25,947 bases of DNA from a virus (IMGVR_UViG_3300042344_000008:1-25947), one strand, 5' to 3'; numbered from the stretch's first letter, positions 16,444 to 23,479 are shown. Numbers and translations are program-made. Notes: generated from the letters alone by a model not told the origin.

Positions 16444-17424
16444 ATGGCACTACGCACACCACCTTCTTGGTTACAAAACGGATCCCACCCGGCAGAAAAT
16501 GATCGCCTGACCGCGCAAGCTATCTTTGCGACTACGGGTATTGTTACTAGCGGATCTATGGCGGTATCGGCTAACTCACCGGTGGGCATGAGTGTTCTTG
16601 TTGCGAGTGGTTGGGCGGCTATTGTAGGAACAACACAAGCCAACATGGGAACTTATTTGGCTTACAACGATGCTACCGATACTTTGGCTATTGCTACTGC
16701 GGATCCTACAAACCCAAGAATAGATCGAGTCGTAGTAACTGTTAATGACGCTTACTACACCGGCGCGACCAACAATGTTGTGCTATCGGTTCTTACCGGC
16801 ACTCCGGCTGGATCTCCTACTGCTCCGGCTACTCCGGCTAACTCTATATCGTTGGCTACTATTGCGGTAGCAGCTGCCGCGCTATCTATCGGATCGGGAA
16901 ACATTACCGACACAAGAGTATTAGTTACTACTAACCTACCTACCGGAGACATTACGGCAGTTACCGCCGGCACAGGATTAAGCGGTGGCGGGTCAAGCGG
17001 CGGCGTCACTTTGAGCATTGATACTGCGGTAACGGCAGATTTATCTACCGCGCAAACGCTTACAAACAAAACTTTAACAACACCAACGCTTTCTTCACCG
17101 CTTATTAACTTGGGTATCAACGCCCAAACCGGAACTACTTACACAACAGTACTGGCAGATAACGGCAAATTGACTACTCTAAGCAACGCTTCCGCAATAG
17201 CGGTAACTATTCCGCTCAACTCATCAGTAGCCTATCCCGTAGGCGCACAGATCAATATGGCGCAGCTCGGAGCCGGACAAGTAACAGTATCCGGAGCCGG
17301 CGGCGTAACTCTTGTATCTACCGGCGCAACGGCGGCTACTCCTAAAACTCGCGCACAGTATTCAACGCTGACTTGTGTTCAGACTTCTACCAATAATTGG
17401 ATAGTAATGGGAGATATTTCGTGA
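16444..17424 (+). CDS. Minor tail / fiber protein with repeated C-terminal module
   Basis: This 326-residue protein starts MALRTPPSWLQNGSHPAEND, and its first 165 residues resemble an N-terminal module I associate with actinophage baseplates (GTYLAYNDATDTLAIATAD, PTNPRIDRVVVTV, LATIAVAAAAL, ITDTRV). The last 150 residues (VTAGTGLSGGG, TAQTLTNKTLT, INAQTGTTYT, ASAIAVTIP, GAGQVTVSGAGGVTL) form a beta module that recurs in the gene at 17675. AGGAGATTA precedes the ATG. The stop overlaps GTG 17421. Likely an attached fiber or baseplate appendage. Confidence 0.78.
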   Translation: MALRTPPSWLQNGSHPAENDRLTAQAIFATTGIVTSGSMAVSANSPVGMSVLVASGWAAIVGTTQANMGTYLAYNDATDTLAIATADPTNPRIDRVVVTVNDAYYTGATNNVVLSVLTGTPAGSPTAPATPANSISLATIAVAAAALSIGSGNITDTRVLVTTNLPTGDITAVTAGTGLSGGGSSGGVTLSIDTAVTADLSTAQTLTNKTLTTPTLSSPLINLGINAQTGTTYTTVLADNGKLTTLSNASAIAVTIPLNSSVAYPVGAQINMAQLGAGQVTVSGAGGVTLVSTGATAATPKTRAQYSTLTCVQTSTNNWIVMGDIS

Positions 17425-17675
17425 GTCGGCAAGCCTTAACCCCTACTAATGTTCCGGCGAGCGCTTCGGCTATATCTACGCCTACGCTGCGCACCGGAGA
17501 TCTTTATTACAACACTACTACCGGACTTATGGTTTATGACGGAGCAGCTTGGCAACAGGTCAGCTCCGGCGCTGCTACCGAGATAGACGCGGGAGTGTTT
17601 GATAGTATTGCGCCATATAACGGCGGCAGCCCAACGACAACGGCAACACAGACTTATGACGGGGGTACTCCATAA
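17421..17675 (+). CDS. Short fiber-associated protein
   Basis: From GTG 17421 (GTGA overlap with the previous stop) the protein has 84 residues: MSRQALTPTNVPASASAIS. A small beta unit, LRTGDLYYNTTTGLMVYDG followed by AAWQQV, is a form of a unit found in other fiber proteins of this phage. The remainder is low-complexity (GGSPTTTATQTYDGGTP). The TAATG overlap couples it to the next gene. It may be a linker or cap in the fiber complex; the function is not known. Confidence 0.6.
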   Translation: MSRQALTPTNVPASASAISTPTLRTGDLYYNTTTGLMVYDGAAWQQVSSGAATEIDAGVFDSIAPYNGGSPTTTATQTYDGGTP

Positions 17676-18313
17676 TGGCAGTAGTAACGCAAATTCAGAT
17701 CCGGCGCGGAACTGCCGCTCAATGGACTTCGGCAAACCCTACTCTCGCAGCTGGAGAGTTTGGCTACGAAACCGATACCAATAAAGCCAAAATCGGTAAT
17801 GGGTCGAGCGCTTGGACCGCTTTATCATACGCAATCTCCGGAGCTGCTGGAACAGTTACAAGTATTATTGCTGGAACTGGACTTTCCGGCGGAACTATTA
17901 CTTCTACCGGCACGATAGCAATAGATACTGCTACTACGGCAGATCTCACTACGGCGCAAACACTTACCAATAAGACTCTCACCGATCCTAAAATAAACTT
18001 AGCAATCAACGCACAGACCGGAACTACTTATACTTTTGTATTAACTGATAATGGAAAAGTAGTGACCGCTTCTAATGCTTCCGCGATTACTATAACTATT
18101 CCGCCTATCTCTTCAGTTGCTTACGCAACCGGAGCGCAGCTCAATGTCATTCAAAAAGGCGCTGGACAAGTCACTTTTGCGCAAGGATCCGGAGTCACTA
18201 TTCGCAGCACAGGCGCAACCGCTACCGCACCTAAACTTCGCGCTCAATACTCATCTGCCACTTGTATTCACGAAGGCTCTGATGTCTGGTATGTAGTAGG
18301 AGATATTGCCTGA
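17675..18313 (+). CDS. Tail fiber protein with RRGT-type N-terminal domain
   Basis: This 212-residue protein begins with a well-known fiber/tropism-determinant unit, TQIQIRRGTAAQWTSANPTL then AAGEFGYETDTNKAKIGNGS and AWTALSY. From residue 55 it carries the same C-terminal module as the 326-residue protein upstream (IIAGTGLSGGTI, TTAQTLTNKTLTDPKI, LAINAQTGTTYTFVL, GAQLNVIQKGAGQVTF, ending VWYVVGDIA). The two modules are clearly homologous, hence a within-genome duplication. ATGA-type overlap leads to the next gene. Confidence 0.8.
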   Translation: MAVVTQIQIRRGTAAQWTSANPTLAAGEFGYETDTNKAKIGNGSSAWTALSYAISGAAGTVTSIIAGTGLSGGTITSTGTIAIDTATTADLTTAQTLTNKTLTDPKINLAINAQTGTTYTFVLTDNGKVVTASNASAITITIPPISSVAYATGAQLNVIQKGAGQVTFAQGSGVTIRSTGATATAPKLRAQYSSATCIHEGSDVWYVVGDIA

Positions 18314-18852
18314 TGCCTATTCTTGGTCTTATCGCTTCTTCTACCCGTCAAGGATTAGCAACTAATAGTTACGAGTCAATTTCTACTCCTACTATTTCAG
18401 GGAGTGCTAATTTTGTTGATTTTACTTCAATTCCGCAAACATATAAGTATTTACAAATTAGATTCTCTGTTATTGGAAGCGTCCAAAACTCTGATATTAC
18501 TTTTCAATTTAATAGTGATACTGCTTCTAATTATACATATCATGAATTGCGTGGTAACGGAAGCACAACAACCGCTTCTGGTAACGGCTCAACTACTTTT
18601 GGTTATGTTGCTACTAACGCTACAAATTCAACCTATCCTTGCGTGGGTATTGTAGATATTTTTGATTACGCAGATACAAATAAAAAAACTACTGTACGGA
18701 CAGTATCAGGTAAAGACGAAAACGGCGGGGGAACTGTACAAATATTGACGGGTGTATATAAACAAACAACAGCAATTACTTCTATTAGATTTGACGCTGG
18801 AACTACAATAGCCACTAACTCAAAAATTGCTCTCTACGGAATTAAGGGTTAA
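18313..18852 (+). CDS. Receptor-binding-type fiber protein, cassette copy 1
   Basis: This 179-residue protein is the first of three tandem related proteins. Shared pattern: near the N-terminus NSYESISTPTISGS, FTSIPQTYKYLQIRF, then FQFNSD, a middle VDIFDYADTNKKTTV, and a C-terminal KIALYGIKG. This beta-jelly-roll-like, Ser/Thr/Asn-rich pattern ending in LYGIK is common in phage fiber tips. Base use differs from most of the window: AT-rich, with no GATC or CCGG. It starts inside the previous stop (TGATG). Recognition of a host surface receptor is inferred. Confidence 0.7.
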   Translation: MPILGLIASSTRQGLATNSYESISTPTISGSANFVDFTSIPQTYKYLQIRFSVIGSVQNSDITFQFNSDTASNYTYHELRGNGSTTTASGNGSTTFGYVATNATNSTYPCVGIVDIFDYADTNKKTTVRTVSGKDENGGGTVQILTGVYKQTTAITSIRFDAGTTIATNSKIALYGIKG

Positions 18853-18854
18853 AC

Positions 18855-19358
18855 ATGCCATCAACATACGAAAAAATCCAAACTACAACAATAGGAACGG
18901 CAACATCTAGCGTATCTTTTACAAGTATTAGTTCTGCCTATACAGATATTATTTTAGCGTGGGCGTATAAATCTAACTCATCTAATAATCCAACTTTAAG
19001 ACTTACCTTTAATGGTAATTCAACAGGATATAGCGGTAGGCAAATGGGTGGAAATGGAGTAGCGCCACTTAGCAACAACAATACCAGTGCGTCATTTATC
19101 TCTCTTGCTAGAATAGTAGGCGCGCCAACTCCGTCAGGAGACACAGGGCTCGTGCTTTTACATGTTATGGACTATACAAATACAAATAAATATAAGTCTA
19201 TTTTTTGCCAAGTTAATAGCGCAAGTCAAGGTTCAGAAGTAGATGTAGGTGTTTGGGCAAATAATGCGGCTATTAACAGAATAGATATAGACACTCCGAC
19301 TAGCACAGATTATGCGGTAGGTTCAGTTATTACTCTCTATGGAATAAAGGCGGCATAA
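18855..19358 (+). CDS. Receptor-binding-type fiber protein, cassette copy 2
   Basis: This 167-residue protein follows after 2 bases. It shares the pattern of its neighbours: TYEKIQTTTIGTATSSVSF, TSISSAYTDIILAW, LRLTFNGNS, LLHVMDYTNTNKYKSIF and the ending VITLYGIKAA. Between these anchor points it diverges strongly from copies 1 and 3, as expected for receptor-binding loops. Codon use is AT-rich, again without GATC or CCGG. The next gene starts within its stop (TAATG). Confidence 0.7.
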   Translation: MPSTYEKIQTTTIGTATSSVSFTSISSAYTDIILAWAYKSNSSNNPTLRLTFNGNSTGYSGRQMGGNGVAPLSNNNTSASFISLARIVGAPTPSGDTGLVLLHVMDYTNTNKYKSIFCQVNSASQGSEVDVGVWANNAAINRIDIDTPTSTDYAVGSVITLYGIKAA

Positions 19359-19870
19359 TGCCTACAACATATACGCTTATTGAAACAGTAACGGTAACCT
19401 CAGGAACTCCTTCTACTATTCTTTTTTCTAGCATACCGCAAACTTATGATGATTTACTTATTAAAATGAGCATGCGAACTAATGAATCAGGTGTTTATTA
19501 CTCTGATACAGATATTACTTTCAACTCAGAATCTAGTAGGCGTTGGAATGGTATGTATAATATAAATAATACAGTAGCAGGGTCAGCAAATAACGCTTTT
19601 AATATTATTGGTCCTAGTACTGCCGCGTTAGTATCTGCCAGTATATTTAGTAATGTTGAGATTTACATACCTGATTACAAGAGCAGTAATGATAAAGCCA
19701 TAGGCTCTACGGGAGCGCAAGAAAATGAATCAACAAGTAATATTGGCGTATCGTGTATGTCTAATAAAGTAGTAAATGGAACGGCTATCACTAGCGTAGA
19801 ACTGGACCCCTTTAACGGAACGCTAGTTCTTTATTCTTCCGCATCACTATACGGAATATCTAAAGCATAA
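19358..19870 (+). CDS. Receptor-binding-type fiber protein, cassette copy 3
   Basis: This 170-residue protein repeats the pattern again: TYTLIETVTVTSGTPSTILF, SSIPQTYDDLLIKMSMRTN, SDTDITFNSES, IYIPDYKSSNDKAIG and the ending SASLYGISKA. It is closest to copy 1 in SIPQTY and to copy 2 at the N-terminus. It has the same unusual composition. The next gene has an independent strong ribosome site. Three proteins of one size and plan in a row suggest either a heteromeric tip or alternative receptor binders. Confidence 0.7.
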   Translation: MPTTYTLIETVTVTSGTPSTILFSSIPQTYDDLLIKMSMRTNESGVYYSDTDITFNSESSRRWNGMYNINNTVAGSANNAFNIIGPSTAALVSASIFSNVEIYIPDYKSSNDKAIGSTGAQENESTSNIGVSCMSNKVVNGTAITSVELDPFNGTLVLYSSASLYGISKA

Positions 19871-19882
19871 AAGGAGAAAGAA

Positions 19883-20110
19883 ATGACACTAACTAAACTG
19901 GTTGTGGATTGCTCCACAGGTATTACTTCGGAAGTAGAATTTACTCCTGAAGAAACTATTGAATATGAAATTAGACAAGCAGAATATAATGAGTGGAGAA
20001 GGCACCAAGAAGTCGAAGAGCAAGCCAAAGAAGAGGCTAAGGCTTCCGCTCTAGCCAAACTAGAGGCACTTGGTCTGACCGCAGAAGAAGCCAACGCGCT
20101 TATTTCTTAA
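19883..20110 (+). CDS. Small fiber-associated / fiber-assembly-like protein
   Basis: This 75-residue protein has AAAGGAGAAAG immediately upstream, the strongest ribosome site of the fiber region. It begins LTKLVVDCSTGITSEVEFTP, followed by an acidic helix (EIRQAEYNEWRRHQEVEEQA) and EAKASALAKLEALGLTAEEA. Similar small proteins with a helical, charged second half occur beside fiber genes in many environmental phages and are sometimes called fiber-assembly factors. It also lacks GATC and CCGG, so it may belong to the cassette before it. Function unproven. Confidence 0.6.
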   Translation: MTLTKLVVDCSTGITSEVEFTPEETIEYEIRQAEYNEWRRHQEVEEQAKEEAKASALAKLEALGLTAEEANALIS

Positions 20111-20127
20111 TTTAGGAAGGTCGGCAA

Positions 20128-21225
20128 ATGACTACTACCTATCGGTATCTGTTTGCCGATCTACTGACTAACGATATTCTTGCCGAGCTGCCGATTACGG
20201 GCGTAGCCTTTACTCAGCAGCTCAATCAGGCTGGAACCTTTACCGGTCATCTTCTAATCTCTGGACTCGATACCGAGAAGTTCAATGTTTTACCGGCTAC
20301 TATTCCGGGTCGCACCGCGTTATACATAGATCGCAACGGATCCTTGGTGTGGGGTGGGGTGATTTGGGGGCGCGAATACAATAGCGCTGAGCAGGTTATT
20401 ACCCTGACCGGGCGTGAGTTTGAGTCTTACTTTGAGCGCCGGCGTATAACTACTACTCTTTCCTATGCCAACACAGATCAACTTGCGATTGCTCGCGGGT
20501 TAATAAACGCTGCGCAAGCTGCTGGATCCGGAAACATAGGCGTTATAGTCGGAGCTGAGACTTCGGGCATACTGGTAGATCGAGTTTATTATGACTATGA
20601 GTTAAAGCAGGTCTATGGCGCTATTCAAGATCTATCGCGGCAGGAAGACGGCTTTGACTTTAATATCAAGGTAGATTACACGCCCGTAACCTTCGTGCCT
20701 AGAAAAACGCTTGTGCTGGGATACCCGCGAACCGGCGTAGTTTATTCAAGCAGCTCTACTTCCGCGCCGGTCTTCGAGTTCCCGGCGGGTAATGTGGTGG
20801 AGTATGTCTATCCGGAAGACGGAGCCATAGCCGCCAATACTATTTACGCTATCGGCGCTGGATCTAACGAAGGTAAGCAGAGTTCTACGGCGCAAAATAC
20901 TACGCTGCTGGGAGAAGGTTGGCCCTTACTAGAAGATCAGGCTAACTACTCCGATATTACGGATCAGACAGTTCTTGATGAATTAGCAATAGGTCAAGCC
21001 AACGCGGTTGCTTATCCGCCTACTACTATCCGCCTAGTAGTTCCGGCATTCGAGAACCCGGAGTTTGGCGATTACGCCATTGGCGATGATTGCCGCCTTC
21101 GGATCCTAGATAATCGGTTCCCGGAAGGGCTGGACTCGATCTATCGAATAGTAGGCTTATCGGTAGAACCGGGAGAAGACGGACCGGAGCGCGTTACGCT
21201 TACCTTGACGGAGACTACTAACTAA
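20128..21225 (+). CDS. Tail hub protein, ReqiPepy6 gp37-like
   Basis: This 365-residue protein is the tip or hub component (Tal / gp27-like fold). Recognisable segments: LPITGVAFTQQLNQAGTFTG, ALYIDRNGSLVWGGVIWGRE, VITLTGREFESYFERR and QEDGFDFNIKV, and near the end RIVGLSVEPGEDGPERVTLT, all matching the gp37-like family in actinophages. No endopeptidase or lysozyme domain is visible at the C-terminus. It normally follows Dit directly; here the fiber cluster sits between the two. AGGAAGG precedes the ATG; TAATG couples it to the next gene. Confidence 0.8.
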   Translation: MTTTYRYLFADLLTNDILAELPITGVAFTQQLNQAGTFTGHLLISGLDTEKFNVLPATIPGRTALYIDRNGSLVWGGVIWGREYNSAEQVITLTGREFESYFERRRITTTLSYANTDQLAIARGLINAAQAAGSGNIGVIVGAETSGILVDRVYYDYELKQVYGAIQDLSRQEDGFDFNIKVDYTPVTFVPRKTLVLGYPRTGVVYSSSSTSAPVFEFPAGNVVEYVYPEDGAIAANTIYAIGAGSNEGKQSSTAQNTTLLGEGWPLLEDQANYSDITDQTVLDELAIGQANAVAYPPTTIRLVVPAFENPEFGDYAIGDDCRLRILDNRFPEGLDSIYRIVGLSVEPGEDGPERVTLTLTETTN

Positions 21226-21839
21226 TGGCTTACATAAATCAACCGCCTGATATTCGGCAGCTCTTCGCAGCTCTTGATGACCGGTTGCGCAAACTAGAAA
21301 CCGCAGTTCGCTTCACGGCTCCGAGCGTGGCAAGCGAGCCTACCTATCCGCGAGAAGCAGACATAATCTACAACAATACTAATGATTACATGGAGTATTG
21401 GAACGGATCTGCTTGGGTAGTTTTTGGCGATAATAATTTAGGCGTACCAAAGGTCACTTTCACTAGCACATGGACCGGAACGGGATTAACCTTTACTGGA
21501 TCTCCTTCTACGGCTTATTACTCGCGCGTAGGCAAAATGATCTTTTTTAATATTAAAATATCTTGCGCTACCGTAACTAATTTTGGAACCGGTAATTATT
21601 CTTTAACGCTGCCGGCTGGACTAACGCCCAATGTAAATGCCATAGTCACAGGCGGATTACATCATATTGCTTCCGGAGACCATTATCTGCTTTATGGAGA
21701 TATTCAATCAGGATCGACTACTTTAGAATTATATTATCCTAAAAGCAATGGCACTATGGAGCGTATGGATCACAATAGTCCGCATACATTACAGGTCGCT
21801 GATTTTTTTTATTTTAGCGGCATGTATTTCTTATCGTAA
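21225..21839 (+). CDS. Tail fiber / tip protein with N-terminal coiled coil
   Basis: This 204-residue protein has an N-terminal helical stretch (DIRQLFAALDDRLRKLETAV) suited to trimerisation, then the unit ADIIYNNTNDYMEYWNGSAW, which matches units in the 478- and 84-residue proteins. The remaining 120 residues form a beta domain (TWTGTGLTFTG, GKMIFFNIKISC, GNYSLTLPAG, TLQVADFFYFSG), of the kind found in phage fiber tips. It is coupled to the hub gene by TAATG. It is likely the central spike or receptor-binding tip. The second half is more AT-rich than the first. Confidence 0.72.
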   Translation: MAYINQPPDIRQLFAALDDRLRKLETAVRFTAPSVASEPTYPREADIIYNNTNDYMEYWNGSAWVVFGDNNLGVPKVTFTSTWTGTGLTFTGSPSTAYYSRVGKMIFFNIKISCATVTNFGTGNYSLTLPAGLTPNVNAIVTGGLHHIASGDHYLLYGDIQSGSTTLELYYPKSNGTMERMDHNSPHTLQVADFFYFSGMYFLS

Positions 21840-21853
21840 GGTAATCTTCTCGC

Positions 21854-22072
21854 ATGGATATTCAACAATGGGCGGCGCTCGCAGTCGCAATAATGACTCT
21901 AGTAGGCGGCTTCGCAGCTCTCGTAAGGTGGCTGGTCAAGCATTATCTAATTGAGTTGAAGCCCAACGGCGGCAGCTCGCTTCGTGATGAGCAAAATAGG
22001 CAAGGCGATACAATCAAGCGGCTGGAGTCGCGCATAGATGAAATATATCTATTGCTTATTAATCGTTCTTAG
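21854..22072 (+). CDS. Small membrane protein with coiled-coil tail
   Basis: This 72-residue protein has one predicted membrane helix (about residues 6-27, AALAVAIMTLVGGFAALV) and a charged, helical C-terminal half (DEQNRQGDTIKRLESRIDEI) likely to form a coiled coil. AAGG lies 12 bases upstream, a weak site. It opens the lysis cassette. The plan resembles XhlA-type holin helpers and, in outline, an inner-membrane spanin subunit; the overlap of its 3' end with a lipoprotein gene in another frame recalls Rz/Rz1. Neither role can be decided from sequence. Confidence 0.65.
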   Translation: MDIQQWAALAVAIMTLVGGFAALVRWLVKHYLIELKPNGGSSLRDEQNRQGDTIKRLESRIDEIYLLLINRS

Positions 22073-22217
22073 CCTTTCCGGGTGCGGCTATGACGGGTGG
22101 GTTCGATATCCTTGCCAAGATCCGGCAAACTGGGAAGCGCCGGAGTGTAATCCACCGATCTGCGAAGCGACAGGCACCTGCACAAAAGATCTATTACCGG
22201 GGGTATTTGATGAGTAG
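22038..22217 (+). CDS. Small overlapping lipoprotein (Rz1-like architecture)
   Basis: This 59-residue gene starts at ATG 22038, with GGAG 10 bases upstream, inside the end of the previous gene and in another frame; it ends at TAG 22215-22217, past the start of the next gene. The protein begins MKYIYCLLIVLSLSGC: a basic start, a hydrophobic core and a perfect lipobox LSGC with Cys16. The mature 44 residues are Cys- and Pro-rich (GYDGWVRYPCQDPANWEAPE, CNPPICEATGTC). I recall similar small lipoproteins in environmental phages. It should be anchored to a membrane by lipid. A role in host lysis is inferred from location. Confidence 0.75.
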   Translation: MKYIYCLLIVLSLSGCGYDGWVRYPCQDPANWEAPECNPPICEATGTCTKDLLPGVFDE

Positions 22218-22500
22218 AAAGCGACTCAGCAACGAAGAACTACACGCTCGACTCGTAGTAACAATCGGGGTCATGCTTGCCTTTGTCTTTGGCGGATCTA
22301 TTTTTGCGTTGCTTTACGCTCTTGTTTTCGTCACTCAACCTATGGCGCAAGCGCCTAATGACGCTGCTTTTATTGACTTAATTTCGACTTTATGCGTATT
22401 TTTGACCGGCACTCTGTCTGGAATAGTAAGCGCTAATGGGCTAAAATCTAAACCTAAGCCGCCGATAGAGAAGGAGACGGGCAATGACGCTGGCAACTGA
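22210..22500 (+). CDS. Holin-like membrane protein
   Basis: From ATG 22210, which has GGGGG 6 bases before it, the protein has 96 residues. A basic N-terminus (MSRKRLSNEELHARL) precedes a long hydrophobic segment (residues 17-42, VTIGVMLAFVFGGSIFALLY), and a second at about 55-74 (FIDLISTLCVFLTGTLSGIV), ending in a charged tail (KSKPKPPIEKETGN). The longer reading from 22090 covers the lipoprotein gene in another frame and is not preferred. Size, two membrane helices, charged tail and location directly before the endolysin fit a holin. The stop lies inside the endolysin gene. Confidence 0.65.
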   Translation: MSRKRLSNEELHARLVVTIGVMLAFVFGGSIFALLYALVFVTQPMAQAPNDAAFIDLISTLCVFLTGTLSGIVSANGLKSKPKPPIEKETGNDAGN

Positions 22501-22954
22501 TGTAGCGCTATTAGAAATTGGATATACCGAAGGCGCAAATAATGATACTAAATATGGAAAATGGTATGGATTAAATAATAATCCTTGGTGCGCTATGTTC
22601 GTATCTTGGTGCTTTAATCAGGCTGGACTATCGGAGCATGTAGCAGCAAGCGGCAAAAAAGGTTTTGCGAGCTGCGATGCTGGCATGAAATGGTTTGCGG
22701 CTAAAGGTAAGTTAGTGCCGGTAGGAGATGCTAGACCGGGTGATATTGCTTTCTTCCAATTTGACGATGACGCGCAACCGGATCATGTCGGTATTGTTAT
22801 CAAGAACAACACTAAATTAAAAAGGCTTGTATGCGTAGAAGGTAATACCGCAAGTGGTATTGCTGGATCTCAGTCCAACGGAGACGGCGTATATGAGCGT
22901 AAGCGCAGTTACTCTCTAATCATGGCGGTAGCCCGCCCTATCAAGGAGAAATAA
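22484..22954 (+). CDS. Endolysin, CHAP-type amidase/peptidase
   Basis: This 156-residue protein consists essentially of one CHAP domain that cuts peptidoglycan. Visible residues: NNNPWCAMFVSWCFNQAG with catalytic Cys36, DARPGDIAFFQFD, PDHVGIVI with His101, and VEGNTASG with Glu119/Asn121, the order typical of CHAP cysteine amidohydrolases. No cell wall-binding domain and no signal peptide are present, so release needs a holin. AAGGAG is 7 bases before the ATG; the start overlaps the upstream gene by 17 bases. TAATG leads into the next gene. Confidence 0.9.
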   Translation: MTLATDVALLEIGYTEGANNDTKYGKWYGLNNNPWCAMFVSWCFNQAGLSEHVAASGKKGFASCDAGMKWFAAKGKLVPVGDARPGDIAFFQFDDDAQPDHVGIVIKNNTKLKRLVCVEGNTASGIAGSQSNGDGVYERKRSYSLIMAVARPIKEK

Positions 22955-23199
22955 TGAATAAAAAACAAACCGATCTAATCAAGTCAGCTCTACGCCACTT
23001 TGTCTTGGTGGCTATTGCGGTTTATCAAGTCACCGGTGGAGACGCAAAGGCGTTCGCCTATGGTCTAGCAGCAGCTATTATCGGTCCGGCTATTCGCGGC
23101 GTAGATAAGAGCGATCCGGCTTTCGGCAAAGTAGCGGATTGGGTCACGCTGGAGATAGACAAATTAGCCAAAGCAGACAAAAAGAAAAAGACGAAGTAG
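22954..23199 (+). CDS. Second holin-like small membrane protein
   Basis: This 81-residue protein has a hydrophobic region (about residues 12-50: HFVLVAIAVYQVTGG, AFAYGLAAAIIGPAIRG) that could make one or two membrane helices, followed by DKSDPAFGKVADWV and a Lys-rich tail (KADKKKKTK). Proteins with GPA.RG.DK.DPAFG next to endolysins are often annotated as actinophage holins. AAGGAG is placed 5-6 bases before the ATG. A strong terminator follows, so this closes the late transcript. Which of the membrane proteins is the true holin is unresolved. Confidence 0.68.
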   Translation: MNKKQTDLIKSALRHFVLVAIAVYQVTGGDAKAFAYGLAAAIIGPAIRGVDKSDPAFGKVADWVTLEIDKLAKADKKKKTK

Positions 23200-23205
23200 A
23201 GTTAG

Positions 23206-23233
23206 ACCCTGCTACGGCAGGGTTTATCTTTTA
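23206..23233 (+). terminator. Rho-independent terminator with UACG loop
   Basis: ACCCTGC (23206-23212) pairs with GCAGGGT (23217-23223) around TACG. C(UACG)G is an UNCG tetraloop, exceptionally stable in RNA. TTATCTTTTA follows, a fair T-rich tail. It ends the lysis cassette. Confidence 0.85.
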
Positions 23234-23242
23234 GGGGGCGGC

Positions 23243-23479
23243 ATGGGTCTATCTGAGTCAATCGCTAAGTTCGATTTTGGGTCAAGTGACGCTTGCCCTT
23301 TTCAAACACTACTGAATAAATTGAGTAAAGAAGATCAAGCGGTTATTGCTAATGCTTTTGATCGGGGAGTATCCGGCTACGCAGTATGTAAAGCGCTTAG
23401 ATCCGAAGGGCACCGCATAGCCGAAGTCTCCATTTATGACCATAGAAAGAAAATATGCCGATGCTTCAAGAAATCTTGA
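23243..23479 (+). CDS. Small HTH-like DNA-binding protein (candidate)
   Basis: This 78-residue protein has AGGGGGCGG before its ATG. Residues 35-66 (VIANAFDRGVSGYAVCKALR, then SEGHRIAEVSIYDHRKKI) fit a helix-turn-helix: a hydrophobic helix, a turn at EGHRIA, and a recognition-like helix ending HRKKICRC. This L...G..I....I..HR...C.C pattern is common in small actinophage proteins. It is the first gene after the late terminator. A DNA-binding or regulatory role is inferred only. Confidence 0.55.
   Translation: MGLSESIAKFDFGSSDACPFQTLLNKLSKEDQAVIANAFDRGVSGYAVCKALRSEGHRIAEVSIYDHRKKICRCFKKS

Noticed and set aside
22090-22209. N-terminal extension of the holin-like protein
   Set aside because: It is covered by the lipoprotein gene in another frame, is highly basic, and ATG 22210 has its own G-rich ribosome site.
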